NCBI GenBank assembly: GCA_021828865.1
Contig: JAJZCW010000018.1
Location: 1 to 64,000, forward strand
Source of the DNA: Bacillota bacterium
GTDB taxonomy: Bacteria; Bacillota; Bacilli; Alicyclobacillales; SLC66
DNA length: 64,000 bases
Direction: 5' to 3'
Shown here: in pieces, positions 34,569-44,658 of the stretch
How positions within the stretch are numbered: position 1 is the first letter of the stretch
Layout of the letters: each line of letters begins with the position of its first letter
Made by a program: the position numbers and the translations under genes
The notes under the pieces: model-generated
What the model was told of the DNA's origin: nothing
Databases searched by the model: none
Seen by the model: the letters and a program-made list of their open reading frames with translations, nothing else

Positions 34569-37175
34569 CTACACACTACTTCGCTCTACGACAAATTGCA
34601 ATTCATCGCCCTCTGCTGCCAGTGTCACCACATTGCCTGACACCACTTCTTCCGCAATCACCATCCGGCTGAGAGGGGTTTCGATAGCTTGTTGCAGAAA
34701 CCTTCGCAATGGTCTCGCCCCATACGCTGGATCATATCCCCGTTTGGCTAGGTATTTCAGTGCAGAAGGCATCCATTCCACATGAACTCCCGTTGCCTCT
34801 AGCACCCTAGTTGCGAGACGCTCTAGCATCGCGGCAGCAATGGCTTCCACATGGCTTTCATCAAGTCCATGAAACACCACGGTTTCGTCCACCCGATTCA
34901 AAAACTCGGGGCGAAAATGTTGGCGCAAAATCCCTATCACATGCTCGCGGATCTCTTCCATAGATGTTTCTTGTTCTTGCATCTGCAGAATATCCGCGCT
35001 GCCCAAATTAGAGGTCATAATCACTACTGTATTCTTGAAGTTTACCGTTCTTCCCTGTCCGTCTGTCAATCTGCCATCGTCAAGCAATTGCAGCAACACA
35101 CTCCACACTTCAGGGTGAGCTTTTTCAATTTCATCAAAAAGCACGACAGAATAAGGTTTTCTCCTCACTGCCTCGGTCAACTGACCGCCTTCATCGTATC
35201 CCACATATCCCGGAGGAGCTCCGACCAGACGCGAAACTGTGTGTTTTTCCATGTATTCCGACATGTCGATGCGCACCATTTGACGTTCGTCATCAAAGAG
35301 AAGTTGCGATAGTGCCCGCGATAATTCTGTCTTTCCGACTCCAGTCGGTCCAAGGAAAATAAAGCTTCCGATCGGCCGATTGGGATCCTTGATTCCCGCC
35401 CGCGCGCGAAGTACTGCATCGGACACCGCCTTTACCGCTTCATCCTGCCCGATGACACGCTGATGCAGTTCCTCCTCGAGATGCAGCAGTTTATCTTTCT
35501 CTCCCTGCATCAACCGCCGAAGCGGAATACCCGTCCAGCGGCTGACGACGAGTGCAATTTCTTCCTGATCGACTTCTTCTTTCAACAGGCGGTGTGAATC
35601 TTCCTTGCCTGCCACCACAGATTCCACTTCTCTCAACGCTTGTTCTAACACGGCAAGTCGACCGTACTTCAATTCTGCGAGACGGTTCAAGTCATAGGCA
35701 CGTTCCGCGAGGTCCATCTCTTGCCTGACGTTCTCGAGTTGTGCCTTTAACTCGCGTACTTTAGCAATACTTTGTTTTTCTACTACCCATTTCGCATTCA
35801 ATTCCTCAGATTCCTGACGAAGGTCGGCCAGTTGTTCCCGCAGTTTTTCCAATCTTTCCGTAGAATTCACGTCCTGCTCCCTGATTAGTGCCGCCTCTTC
35901 AATTTCAAATTGCATGATCCGGCGAAGCAGTTCATCCAGTTCCGCTGGCATACTATCGATCTCGGTGCGAAGTCGCGCGGCCGCTTCGTCCATGAGATCG
36001 ATCGCTTTATCCGGCAAAAAACGGTCGCTGATGTACCGATCAGAGAGCGTAGCCGCAGCGATAATCGCACTATCCTTGATTCTCACCCCGTGAAAAACCT
36101 CATACCGCTCCTTCAATCCACGCAAAATCGAGATGGTATCCTCAACGGATGGCGGATCGACCATGACCGGTTGAAACCTTCGTTCAAGCGCGGCGTCTTT
36201 CTCTATGTATTTTCGATATTCATCGAGCGTAGTGGCCCCCACCGTTCGCAGCACGCCGCGCGCGAGCAGAGGTTTTAAGAGATTTCCCGCATCTACCGCT
36301 CCCTCAGCCGCGCCAGCACCAACCACCGTATGTAATTCATCAATAAATAAAATGACGGCACCATCCGATTTTTCGACCTCTTTTAATACCGCCTTGAGCC
36401 GTTCCTCAAATTCTCCCCGATACTTGGCGCCGGCAAGTAAAGTCCCCATATCCAAACTAATCAATCGCTTGTTTTTCAGACCATCCGGCACATCACCCGC
36501 CACAATTCTGCGTGCAAGTCCCTCCACAATCGCCGTCTTGCCAACGCCTGGCTCTCCGATCAGCACTGGGTTATTTTTCATTCGTCTCGATAGAATTTCG
36601 ATGGTGCGTCGGATTTCTTCATCGCGTCCGATGACCGGGTCCAACTTCCCCTCTTTCGCTTCCAACGTAAGATCTCTACCATAGCGTTCAAGCGCTTGGT
36701 ATTTTTCCTCGGGATTATCGTCACTCACCCGTTGGTTACCGCGTATGGAACGCAGTGCAGATAGCACCTTATCTTTCGTGACAGAAAGTGACTGCAAGAC
36801 ACGTTTGGTATCTTGCTCCCCCTCTTCGATCAGTCCTATAAACAAATGCTCTACGCTGGTATACTCGTCTTTCATCTCTTTTGTTTCCTGTTCCGCACGT
36901 GACAGCACACGTAACAACCCACTGTTCATGTACATCGGGCTGTCATAGCCTGTCACAGCCGGAATGCTCCGCAAAAGCGATTCTATTTGCGTAGTAAATT
37001 GTCCCCTATCCACTTTCATCAGTTCTAGCAGCCTGGGAACTAATCCTTCTTCTTGATTCGCAAGTGCGAACAAAAGATGTTTGCCCGTCACTTCTTGATG
37101 ATGCCGTTCTGCCGCCACCTGTTGGGCAATTTCAAGCGCTTCTCGAGATTTTTGAGTATAGCGATTCAAATTCAT
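34569..37175 (-). CDS. clpB: ATP-dependent disaggregase ClpB
   Basis: Hexameric AAA+ chaperone that resolubilises aggregates with DnaK. N-domain repeats (about 1-150) come first. NBD1 has [15 protein letters not shown] and [14 protein letters not shown] long coiled-coil M-domain (about 400-525) distinguishes it from ClpC, and no UVR motif is present. NBD2 has [42 protein letters not shown] and [13 protein letters not shown] 37175 gives 868 residues, the usual ClpB size; the frame is open to 37250. No CIRCE or CtsR box is visible upstream. Confidence 0.95.
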   Translation of the reverse strand: MNLNRYTQKSREALEIAQQVAAERHHQEVTGKHLLFALANQEEGLVPRLLELMKVDRGQFTTQIESLLRSIPAVTGYDSPMYMNSGLLRVLSRAEQETKEMKDEYTSVEHLFIGLIEEGEQDTKRVLQSLSVTKDKVLSALRSIRGNQRVSDDNPEEKYQALERYGRDLTLEAKEGKLDPVIGRDEEIRRTIEILSRRMKNNPVLIGEPGVGKTAIVEGLARRIVAGDVPDGLKNKRLISLDMGTLLAGAKYRGEFEERLKAVLKEVEKSDGAVILFIDELHTVVGAGAAEGAVDAGNLLKPLLARGVLRTVGATTLDEYRKYIEKDAALERRFQPVMVDPPSVEDTISILRGLKERYEVFHGVRIKDSAIIAAATLSDRYISDRFLPDKAIDLMDEAAARLRTEIDSMPAELDELLRRIMQFEIEEAALIREQDVNSTERLEKLREQLADLRQESEELNAKWVVEKQSIAKVRELKAQLENVRQEMDLAERAYDLNRLAELKYGRLAVLEQALREVESVVAGKEDSHRLLKEEVDQEEIALVVSRWTGIPLRRLMQGEKDKLLHLEEELHQRVIGQDEAVKAVSDAVLRARAGIKDPNRPIGSFIFLGPTGVGKTELSRALSQLLFDDERQMVRIDMSEYMEKHTVSRLVGAPPGYVGYDEGGQLTEAVRRKPYSVVLFDEIEKAHPEVWSVLLQLLDDGRLTDGQGRTVNFKNTVVIMTSNLGSADILQMQEQETSMEEIREHVIGILRQHFRPEFLNRVDETVVFHGLDESHVEAIAAAMLERLATRVLEATGVHVEWMPSALKYLAKRGYDPAYGARPLRRFLQQAIETPLSRMVIAEEVVSGNVVTLAAEGDELQFVVERSSV

Positions 37176-37248
37176 GAGCACATCCATCCTCTCGACTATC
37201 TTGAAGTTCAATAATAAGGTAAGCTGAAAAGACGTCGACACTAGTAGC

Positions 37249-37263
37249 ATTATATCGCGATAT
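37249..37263 (-). promoter_or_regulatory. clpB -10 region with palindrome
   Basis: A TATAAT on the minus strand (37254-37249) overlaps a perfect 12-base palindrome ATATCGCGATAT (37252-37263). No good -35 is found at 17 bases; TTGTAA lies 19 bases away. The palindrome could be an operator. Confidence 0.35.
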
Positions 37264-37339
37264 GATCTAATACTTACAATAATTAGCGATGAGCAGAAAA
37301 GAATTAAATCAGGAAATTAATCCATTAGGAGGAATCCTC

Positions 37340-38212
37340 ATGTCCACAATTGGTTGGATCGGCACAGGCACCATGGGCTATGCCATGGTAGAAAATGCCT
37401 TACAAGCAGGCTACTCACTCCGTGTCTATAATCGTAGCAAGGAAAAGGCGGCACCGTTACTGGAAAAAGGAGCAATGTGGGCCCCTACGCCTGCCGCTGC
37501 CGCAGCGGGTGCGGACGTAATCTGGACCATGCTCGCGGATGATGCCGCCATCACGGAAGTTTTTACTGGAGAAAATGGCATCCTATCCGCCATTTCACCA
37601 GGGGGCCTCGTGATCGACAGCAGTACGGTCTCGCCTTCCACCAGTATGGCCATAGGCACGGCAGTTGCAGAAAAGCGCGCAGAATTTTTAGATGCTCCGG
37701 TTAGCGGCAGCAAACCGCATGCAGAACAAGCGGCGTTAACGTTTATGGTGGGCGGTACCCAAAATGCCTACGAAAAGGCGATACCTTACTTTGAAGCGCT
37801 TGGCAAAAAAAGTTTTTATCTTGGCGAACAAGGCGCCGGGAGCAAAACAAAGCTTGCCATTAACACTTTGCTTGGCATTCAATTGTTAGGCTTTGCCGAA
37901 ACGCTGACCTTTGCAGAAAAAGCGGGGATCAATGCGCGGCAATTTGTCGATGTCATCATGAGCGGCGCGGTGAGAAGCGGCGTAGTGGAAGCAAAGGCGG
38001 GAAAAATGATCGACCATGAATTTTCGCCACAATTCACCTCGACGTTACTACTCAAAGACTTGAAACTGGCGCAGCGATTTGCAGATGAAGAAGGCGCCTA
38101 TATGCCACTGCTTGCGGGAGTTAAAGAAATTTTACGGGCATTTGTCGCGCGCGGTGGGGCCGATGACGACATGAGCGCCATCGTCACTCTTTTTGAAGAA
38201 GCCTCCCGATAA
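37340..38212 (+). CDS. 3-hydroxyisobutyrate dehydrogenase-family NAD(P)-dependent oxidoreductase
   Basis: Beta-hydroxyacid dehydrogenase family, 290 residues. The N-terminal IGWIGTGTMGYAMVENAL is the nucleotide-binding GxGxMG motif. DAPVSGSKPHAEQAALTFMVGG is the substrate-binding signature, and the catalytic Lys lies in GAGSKTKLAINTLL. Candidate substrates are tartronate semialdehyde, hydroxyisobutyrate or succinic semialdehyde; the sequence does not decide. ATG 37340 follows AGGAGG; the frame opens at 37289. The next gene follows 27 bases later. Confidence 0.92.
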   Translation: MSTIGWIGTGTMGYAMVENALQAGYSLRVYNRSKEKAAPLLEKGAMWAPTPAAAAAGADVIWTMLADDAAITEVFTGENGILSAISPGGLVIDSSTVSPSTSMAIGTAVAEKRAEFLDAPVSGSKPHAEQAALTFMVGGTQNAYEKAIPYFEALGKKSFYLGEQGAGSKTKLAINTLLGIQLLGFAETLTFAEKAGINARQFVDVIMSGAVRSGVVEAKAGKMIDHEFSPQFTSTLLLKDLKLAQRFADEEGAYMPLLAGVKEILRAFVARGGADDDMSAIVTLFEEASR

Positions 38213-38239
38213 AAAAGATACCGAAAGAAGGATGGGAAC

Positions 38240-38875
38240 ATGGAGATCGCCAACCACATACACCTGTTGGAGGAAACCAAAGGTAGTTACGTGTATGTCA
38301 TTCTTGGTGAAGAGCCGGTGCTCGTAGATACTTTTTTCCCTGGTCGAAGCGACAAAGTCATCGAAGGCTTACGTAAAATTGGATTGGAGCCCACTGATAT
38401 TGCCCACATTGTGCTGACTCACCATGATGTGGATCATGTCGGCAACGCACGGGTACTTCGAGACCTAAGCGGCGCCACACTTTGGGCACCAAAGGAAGAT
38501 ATACCACTCCTACGAAGAGAACAGGCCGATAAGGGCTTTCGTCGCGTGATCAAGGCGATGATGAAAGTGGAGGTGCCGGAGGTGGACCGCGTTTACGAGC
38601 AGGGGATGCGCATCGGCAATGTGGAAATTATCCCTTCACCCGGTCACACGCCTGGACACGTATGCGCTCATGTCGATGATGTGCTGATCGCAGGCGACCT
38701 TGTCACTACGCGAAACGGCAAGCTCAAACCATCGCCAGGCTTTCTCACTTATGATAAAGCCGCACTCAAACGCTCCCTCCGGGAAGTAGGTAGTTTGCGC
38801 TTTGACTGGATTTGCCCGGCGCATGGTGAACCGGTTCAACGCGGCAACTTGTGGGATGCGCTCATCCGCCCTTGA
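38240..38875 (+). CDS. Metallo-beta-lactamase-fold hydrolase
   Basis: A 211-residue MBL-fold protein with the metal site THHDVDHVGNA (about residues 54-64), SPGHTPGHV, LIAGDLV and CPAHGEP, giving a complete di-metal set. The compact form resembles YflN/GloB-like thioesterases or lactonases. It is co-directional with the preceding dehydrogenase and probably co-transcribed. The substrate is unknown. Confidence 0.88.
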   Translation: MEIANHIHLLEETKGSYVYVILGEEPVLVDTFFPGRSDKVIEGLRKIGLEPTDIAHIVLTHHDVDHVGNARVLRDLSGATLWAPKEDIPLLRREQADKGFRRVIKAMMKVEVPEVDRVYEQGMRIGNVEIIPSPGHTPGHVCAHVDDVLIAGDLVTTRNGKLKPSPGFLTYDKAALKRSLREVGSLRFDWICPAHGEPVQRGNLWDALIRP

Positions 38876-38940
38876 AAGTTGGAGACAAGAGTGACATGAT
38901 AGCTACAAAATGGCACGTAAGCTAAAGGAAGTTGTCGTAT

Positions 38941-39900
38941 ATGCACGAACACCATGAACATAATCATGACCACGATCATTCGCATGATGCGTTATTTCAT
39001 ACACATGCTCCCATCGCAAAAATGCGTCAGGCTTTTTGGTTGACCATATTGATTTTAGCGGTCGAAGTCACAGGCGGAATATTATCACACAGTTTAGCGT
39101 TATTATCTGACGCAGGACACGTGGTCACGGACATTGCAGCGATCGGTCTCACCTGGTACACGCTGAATCTTTCGCAAAAACCCCCGAGTGAATCGATGAC
39201 TTTTGGTTATCATCGCACAGGGATACTGGCGGCGCTCATCAATGGTATTGCCCTGATCGTCATTGCGATCTTGATTCTGGCAGAAGCTTACCGCCGGTTC
39301 CTTCATCCAGAACCAGTATCCAGCCTGTGGATGTTTATCAGTGCCGGAGTAGGACTTATCATTAATTTGTACCTGGGGCTGGGGCTCAGATCAGAAGATA
39401 GCTTGAATCTGCGCAGCGCAGTATTGCACATCATTGGAGATGCGGCCGCATCGGCCGGAGTGATCGTGGGTGGCGTGATCATTTCGTTCACGCATTTTTA
39501 CTCGATAGATCCACTGCTCAGTGTGTTGATCGCTCTGCTGATCGCATTTGGCGCATGGCGAATCGTAAAGCAAACTGTCACCATTCTTCTTGAAGGGACG
39601 CCAAGAGGTATTCATTTGCCTGATGTCGAGCGGGCAATTCGTTCCACTCCCGGCGTGAAAGATGTGCATGATCTTCACGTATGGAGCATTACCAGCGGCC
39701 GCAACGCGCTCTCCTGCCATGTCATTCTCGAAGGCGGATTGACCATTCGCGACAGCCAACCCATTCTCCGTGAGATAGAACATTCTCTTGTCCACTTAGG
39801 AATTGGCCATGTAACCATTCAGACAGAAGATGCGGGGCACCCTCACAGTGATTCTGTGCTTTGCTGCGATGATAACCCGGTAGAAGAACACGTCCACTAA
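38941..39900 (+). CDS. Cation diffusion facilitator, zinc efflux type (CzcD-like)
   Basis: Inner-membrane divalent-metal/proton antiporter of 319 residues. The N-terminus is His-rich (about ten His in the first 25), typical of zinc binding. Six transmembrane helices follow; LLSDAGHVVTDIAAIG in helix 2 and HIIGDAAASAGVI in helix 5 give the HxxxD and HxxxD metal site. The C-terminal cytoplasmic domain has DVHDLHVWSITSG and a Cys-Cys end. ATG 38941 is preferred to TTG 38932 for spacing from AAGGA. It ends at a strong terminator. Confidence 0.93.
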   Translation: MHEHHEHNHDHDHSHDALFHTHAPIAKMRQAFWLTILILAVEVTGGILSHSLALLSDAGHVVTDIAAIGLTWYTLNLSQKPPSESMTFGYHRTGILAALINGIALIVIAILILAEAYRRFLHPEPVSSLWMFISAGVGLIINLYLGLGLRSEDSLNLRSAVLHIIGDAAASAGVIVGGVIISFTHFYSIDPLLSVLIALLIAFGAWRIVKQTVTILLEGTPRGIHLPDVERAIRSTPGVKDVHDLHVWSITSGRNALSCHVILEGGLTIRDSQPILREIEHSLVHLGIGHVTIQTEDAGHPHSDSVLCCDDNPVEEHVH

Positions 39901-39920
39901 CGTGTGAAAATGGAAAATAA

Positions 39921-39960
39921 CAAAAGGCCGGAAGGAATAGATTTCCTACCGGCCTTTTTC
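39921..39960 (+). terminator. Terminator after CDF transporter
   Basis: AAAAGGCCGG and AAGGAA pair with TTTCCT and CCGGCCTTTTT around a short loop. The A-run on one side and T-run on the other make it usable from both strands, serving also the converging coat gene. Confidence 0.88.
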
Positions 39961-39973
39961 TGTGTCTACATAG

Positions 39974-40369
39974 TTACATGCGATAGTTGTTTGCACTTGC
40001 CCCAAAGTTTTGCGGTTGACTTTGCGGAGCGCTGTACATCATCGGACCCGTGTTGCTTGTGGATACTCTTTGCTGGATGAACTGATTGGTTTGCTGCAGT
40101 TCCTGCTGATGTTGTTGAATTTGATTCGCAATCTCATGGCGCATCGCCGGAGACGGGGGTTGATACCATCCCTGTTGAGACATCAATTGATAAATCTCGC
40201 CTTGTATTTGCAACGTATCATTTAAAAGCGAAGTGAACATCTGCCTCACATTCTGGCAATTGGCCTCTGTCACCGCCGTCGCGTATTCACCTGCCACACG
40301 CTTGGTTTCGACGAGAATTTGAAAGACCAGATCCTTTTCAGGAAGGGTAGTCGTATTTTGCGTGTACAC
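39974..40369 (-). CDS. CotF-like spore coat protein
   Basis: A 131-residue protein with the CotF/YraD ferritin-like helical pattern: LPEKDLVFQILVETKRVAGEYATAVTEANCQNVRQMFTSLLNDTLQIQGEIYQLM. A Gln/Asn/Ser-rich tail follows (about 85-131). The GTG start follows GGAGGAG. The family coats the endospore. A second, shorter coat-type gene lies immediately upstream, so the two are likely expressed together late in sporulation. Confidence 0.85.
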   Translation of the reverse strand: MYTQNTTTLPEKDLVFQILVETKRVAGEYATAVTEANCQNVRQMFTSLLNDTLQIQGEIYQLMSQQGWYQPPSPAMRHEIANQIQQHQQELQQTNQFIQQRVSTSNTGPMMYSAPQSQPQNFGASANNYRM

Positions 40370-40392
40370 GATGATGTCTCCTCCTTTACTTT

Positions 40393-40611
40393 TTACTGTA
40401 ACTGACTGGGAGCAATCGACTGATGATGCTGCAATTCATTCATCAGATGATGGTGATGTTGTTGATGCCGCTCGACCAATTGCGTAAAAAGTTGACGAAC
40501 CTGCGGGTGCTGACTGACTCCCACCAAGTTGGCGCACTGTTTCATCAATAAATCTTCATTGGAAAGAGAATCTGAGATGTAATCCATTTCTTTGCTCGTC
40601 AGTGGTTGCAC
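40393..40611 (-). CDS. Small CotF-family coat-related protein
   Basis: A 72-residue protein, LTSKEMDYISDSLSNEDLLMKQCANLVGVSQHPQVRQLFTQLVERHQQHHHHLM, resembling the N-terminal half of CotF-type proteins, with a His/Gln-rich end. GTG 40611 follows GAAGGAGG; the frame opens at 40665 without a site. It precedes the longer coat gene by 23 bases. Confidence 0.75.
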   Translation of the reverse strand: MQPLTSKEMDYISDSLSNEDLLMKQCANLVGVSQHPQVRQLFTQLVERHQQHHHHLMNELQHHQSIAPSQLQ

Positions 40612-40708
40612 GCTTATGCCTCCTTCCGCGTTTGAAATTGAACACGGATAGTTTGCCAAGCGCATGGATTTTTATGTAAAAAAAAGGGGGGAGGAAGTGT
40701 CTTATCGG

Positions 40709-41425
40709 TTACATGCCGGTGTACCCGCCATAAAGACGAGTGAGCCAGGAAGTGATATCGACAAACTTTCCGGTGAGCAATAAGATTCCCATCACCACGA
40801 GGATTCCGCCGCCGACCTGACTGATTCTTTCGCTGTACTTGAGCAACCAGCGGAGTGAACCAAGCGTATATGCAAGAATCAAAAACGGCAACGCGAATCC
40901 CAGCGCATAAAAAAACATCAGCAACATGCCGCTCGCCTGGCTGGTGGCCGCCAGTGCAATCACAGAAGCGAGAATGGGACCAATGCAAGGCGTCCAACCG
41001 GCAGAGAAACTGATCCCAACCACAAACGCCCCCAGATAGCCAGCCGGTTTTTTGCGTACACTCCATTTGGCTTCCCGCATAAAAAAGTCCCATTTAATCA
41101 CTTTCATCAGCACAAGCCCCATGGCGATGATGATCATTCCACCTATCTCACTGACGGCATCGCGATATTCGGAGAATATGACACCAATCAGACTGGCTGA
41201 GGCACCGAGCGCCACAAAAATCACCGAAAACCCCAGCACAAAAAACAAAGCATGGCTTAAGGCTTTACGCCTGATGACCCCCGTTACTTCCTCTTCTGAT
41301 CCCCTGCTAAAAGAAACACCAGAGATGTAGGAGATATAGGAAGGATAGAGAGGCAACACGCAAGGAGAGACAAAGGATAACAACCCTGCCAAAAATGCGA
41401 GCCAAATCGTCGGATTCGCAGCCAT
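40709..41425 (-). CDS. ccdA: Cytochrome c biogenesis/thiol transporter CcdA
   Basis: Six-helix membrane protein moving reducing equivalents from cytoplasmic thioredoxin to outside thiol-disulfide proteins, used in cytochrome c maturation and sporulation. SFVSPCVLPLYPSYISYISG has the first conserved Cys in a Pro-Cys setting, and SAGWTPCIGPILASVIALA the second. The length of 238 residues is normal. It follows a ResA-like gene by 20 bases, its natural partner for haem-site reduction; the window also has a c-type cytochrome. Confidence 0.95.
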   Translation of the reverse strand: MAANPTIWLAFLAGLLSFVSPCVLPLYPSYISYISGVSFSRGSEEEVTGVIRRKALSHALFFVLGFSVIFVALGASASLIGVIFSEYRDAVSEIGGMIIIAMGLVLMKVIKWDFFMREAKWSVRKKPAGYLGAFVVGISFSAGWTPCIGPILASVIALAATSQASGMLLMFFYALGFALPFLILAYTLGSLRWLLKYSERISQVGGGILVVMGILLLTGKFVDITSWLTRLYGGYTGM

Positions 41426-41445
41426 ACACTCACCTCACTTCGAAT

Positions 41446-41964
41446 CTATGAACTGGCTAGCAATTTATTAAATTCTGTTTGCATTTGTGATGCGATCAAC
41501 GCCCCCACGTAATGATACATGATCACGCCGTTCGATTTGATGAAGAAACTGGTGGGGATCGCCATCACTTTGTAAGTCTTCGTCACTGTGCCTTTTTTGT
41601 CTAATAGAACCGGGTAGGTGACGCCATACGTCTTGATAAACTGCTTCAACCTAGGTACGGTGTCATTAAAAGCTAGGTTGACGCCGATAAAAGTGATTTT
41701 ATTTCCGTATTTTTTGTACATTTTCTCTACATCCGGCGTCTCAAATTGACAGGGTGGACACCAGGAAGCAAAGAAATTGACGTACAATGGTTTGCCTCTA
41801 AACTGGGACAAATTGATCGATTGCCCCTCAAGGTTCGTCAAGATAATATTGGGGGCGACATGCCCGACTTCTGGTGCAGTACTTGGCCTTTTGGACAGTA
41901 TGATCACTGCCGCAACAATAATCACCAGCACCACAATCAAGGCACTCCAGCGCCTAGCCTTCAT
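41446..41964 (-). CDS. ResA/TlpA-type thiol-disulfide oxidoreductase
   Basis: Membrane-anchored thioredoxin-like protein of 172 residues, with an N-terminal anchor (about 8-24) and a TlpA/ResA fold. The active site is CPPC (69-72) within FFASWCPPCQFETP, with the cis-Pro in IPTSFFI. ResA reduces the apocytochrome c haem-site cysteines. Adjacent ccdA would supply electrons. GGATGG and an ATG define the start. Confidence 0.9.
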   Translation of the reverse strand: MKARRWSALIVVLVIIVAAVIILSKRPSTAPEVGHVAPNIILTNLEGQSINLSQFRGKPLYVNFFASWCPPCQFETPDVEKMYKKYGNKITFIGVNLAFNDTVPRLKQFIKTYGVTYPVLLDKKGTVTKTYKVMAIPTSFFIKSNGVIMYHYVGALIASQMQTEFNKLLASS

Positions 41965-42049
41965 ATAGAAAAAACCATCCTTTCAAGAAAAAATTCTGTA
42001 TACTAAATATTATTTTAATCAAATTACCACTCACAAGGAAGTGTAAACT

Positions 42050-42577
42050 CTGAACGTTTTATATCGTACTTTTATTGGAATTGTGATCATGCTATCTATT
42101 CCCGTTATTTCCCTGGTGATCTCGGCACGTCTGCATCATCAGAATCCTACGCTAAAAGTGGGAGACAAGGTGCCTGAAACCTCCCTTACAAACTTGCAAG
42201 GAACTATTTTTCACTTTCCTAGTCACCTGAATAAACCGGTGATCATTAATTTTTTTGCCACATGGTGCCCTCCCTGTCAGTCAGAAGCGCCAACTTTGGC
42301 GAACTTCGCAAAAACCCACGCGAAACAAATTAAACTCATTATGGTAGATCGACGAGAAGGTCCCCCGTTGGTTCGGCAGTTTATCGATACCTATCACCTA
42401 CAGGGGACCACCACGTTACTCGATCAGAACAACCATTGGGCCACCCTATTTGGCGTGACCGGCCAGCCGGAAACGATTGGAATCGATACGAAGGGTGTCA
42501 TCCGATTTCACCAATTAGGCCCTGAAACCGCCTCACAATTGGATGACGATCTCACTATGCTTTTGCATTCCCATTAG
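42050..42577 (+). CDS. Second TlpA-type thioredoxin-like protein
   Basis: Membrane-anchored thiol-disulfide protein with active site CPPC in FFATWCPPCQSEAP. The first conventional start is GTG 42083, but this would cut into the anchor and lacks a ribosome site. An in-frame CTG at 42050 follows AGGAAG at eight bases and an in-frame TAA, giving a full anchor (NVLYRTFIGIVIMLSIPVISLVI) and 175 residues. It is divergent from the ResA-like gene. Its last 23 bases overlap the end of the converging S9 peptidase gene. Confidence 0.85.
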   Translation: MNVLYRTFIGIVIMLSIPVISLVISARLHHQNPTLKVGDKVPETSLTNLQGTIFHFPSHLNKPVIINFFATWCPPCQSEAPTLANFAKTHAKQIKLIMVDRREGPPLVRQFIDTYHLQGTTTLLDQNNHWATLFGVTGQPETIGIDTKGVIRFHQLGPETASQLDDDLTMLLHSH

Positions 42578-44504
42578 ACCAGTTGTCAATCTCCACTTCC
42601 GCCACTGCATCTGCCAGTGAAAAATCAAAGACCTGAGCATAGAAATATAACTCGTTTTCCAGTGTTTGTTTGATGGCTGCTGCACTTCTGAATCCGTGGC
42701 CTTCCCCCGCAAAAGTGACATAGGACGTAGGAATACCTTTTGCCTTCAGTGCCTCATACATTTTTTCTGACTGATCAGGTAGGACAATTTTATCATCCAA
42801 CCCTTGAAAAAAAATCACCGGACAATTCAAGCGATCCACATGATAAATTGCAGAGCGCTCATGATACAATTCTTTCATTTCCGGATAGGGGCCAATCAGC
42901 CCAAACGTATAACGGGACTCAAACTTATGCGTGTCAGTCGCAAGCGTCTCCGCATCACTCACTCCGTAGTAGCTGGCACCAGCCTTGAAGACATCGCTGA
43001 AAGCCAGCGCGCAAAGCGTGGTGTACCCACCGGCGCTTCCACCGCGAATAGCTAGGCGCTTTTCATCCACATCTCCGCGTTCCACAAGGTACTTGGCCCC
43101 ACTTACACAGTCCTCTACATCGACAACGCCCCAATTGCCTTTTAAGCGTTCGCGATACACGCGACCATAGCCTGTGCTTCCTCCGTAATTGACATCCAGC
43201 ACCGCAAAACCGCGACTAGTCCAATAGGCAATTTTTAAATTATAGACCGCATGAGTTTCGGAAGTTGGCCCTCCATGACTCATCACAATAAGCGGCGGCA
43301 GTTCGTCAGGTAACCCGTCATAATCCTGATTTTTAGGGGAGTAGAAAATCCCGTGCGCTTTCATTCCGTCTTCACTAGGAAATTCAACAACCTCAGGTAT
43401 CGGCATATATCCTGGATCCATGACGCGACTCACGCTATTTTCTAATTCAGTAAAATGTTCTAATGCAAAATCCGCCGCTACGAGTACCAAAGGTTCTGTT
43501 GGCGAAGCAGCCATCATAAAGACCCTTCCCGTCCCCACTCTCACATCGGAAAAATAAGTATAGGGAGCAGGTATCGAGGTCCATTTGCGCGTGGATGCAT
43601 CCACCTTCGCCAGCTTCCAATGGCCTTTTTCTTCATACGTGACCAAAATGTCCTTCGCAGATAAAAAACCATATGTAGAGAGCCCAAACACCCATTGTGG
43701 CACGCCCATCTCAGCAGATCGCATGAACACGGGCTCCACTCGCTCACCTGTATAGCGAAACAAGTTCCACCAGTTGGTCTTATCGGTGACAAAATAAAGC
43801 ATCCCGTCCGGCGAAAAACTAGGTTGGAATATCGATTCATCCTGGCTTCCCGACACTTTTTTGGACTGCACCAATTGTCCATTTTCATCGAGGTCCGCAA
43901 GCCATAGTTCTGACCCATCCCACGGCATCAGCGGATGGTTCCATGACATCCATGCCAGTTTGGTTTTTTCTGCATTCAGGCAAGGCGAAGCATAAAAGTC
44001 AGCCCCTGTAGCGAGAACGCTCACCATTCCCGTTTTGATATTGATCGACACCAGTTCATTCACCGCTTCACCAGCACCCTCGTGCGATTCACGGACGCAA
44101 ATCAACCGATCATATCGATCGTCCATTAAAAAATCTGCATAACGCATTCCTTCATCACGGGTTAAAACTTCAGGTGCTTGGCCCACTTTTTGCTTATATA
44201 CCTGATGATCGTTGAAATTCGAAAAATAAACCTCTCCTCGATAGACGGTGAACGCTCCCCCACCATACTCATGGACGCGCGTCCTTACATTGAATCCGCC
44301 AGGGGTTACGTCTGTTTTCTGGCCATCGGCGTCAATTCGCACCACTACGCCCCGTCCACCTTCTTGCGGCCGACCTTCAAGCAGATATACGTCCTCTCCG
44401 TCCACAACGTGTTCCATTAAAGCAAGCGAGCCTTGGACGATTTCATCCGAAGTAATCGGTGATTTCCAAGACCCATAGGGAGCCAGAGTTTCTCTTGTCA
44501 TCAT
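42555..44504 (-). CDS. S9-family prolyl oligopeptidase/acylaminoacyl peptidase
   Basis: Cytoplasmic serine peptidase of 649 residues. A seven-bladed propeller (about 1-390) with WxxW-type repeats precedes the alpha/beta hydrolase domain. The nucleophile elbow is RGGSAGGYTTL, the Asp is in FFQGLDDKIV and the His in FAGEGHGF. LIVMSHGGPTSETH is the oxyanion region. ATG 44504 follows GGAGG; the frame opens at 44522. No signal peptide is seen. Confidence 0.92.
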   Translation of the reverse strand: MMTRETLAPYGSWKSPITSDEIVQGSLALMEHVVDGEDVYLLEGRPQEGGRGVVVRIDADGQKTDVTPGGFNVRTRVHEYGGGAFTVYRGEVYFSNFNDHQVYKQKVGQAPEVLTRDEGMRYADFLMDDRYDRLICVRESHEGAGEAVNELVSINIKTGMVSVLATGADFYASPCLNAEKTKLAWMSWNHPLMPWDGSELWLADLDENGQLVQSKKVSGSQDESIFQPSFSPDGMLYFVTDKTNWWNLFRYTGERVEPVFMRSAEMGVPQWVFGLSTYGFLSAKDILVTYEEKGHWKLAKVDASTRKWTSIPAPYTYFSDVRVGTGRVFMMAASPTEPLVLVAADFALEHFTELENSVSRVMDPGYMPIPEVVEFPSEDGMKAHGIFYSPKNQDYDGLPDELPPLIVMSHGGPTSETHAVYNLKIAYWTSRGFAVLDVNYGGSTGYGRVYRERLKGNWGVVDVEDCVSGAKYLVERGDVDEKRLAIRGGSAGGYTTLCALAFSDVFKAGASYYGVSDAETLATDTHKFESRYTFGLIGPYPEMKELYHERSAIYHVDRLNCPVIFFQGLDDKIVLPDQSEKMYEALKAKGIPTSYVTFAGEGHGFRSAAAIKQTLENELYFYAQVFDFSLADAVAEVEIDNWSNGNAKA

Positions 44505-44658
44505 TACGCCTCCATCCCACACATGTCAGTTGTAGTATACGATGAAATCCCAAATCATAAAATGTTCGCAATTTCCCTCGCCTACGATTGCAGAAAATAG
44601 TAACATAATAGGATAAAAGACACTGGGGAATGCGCATAAATAGAAACGAGGGGACCAT

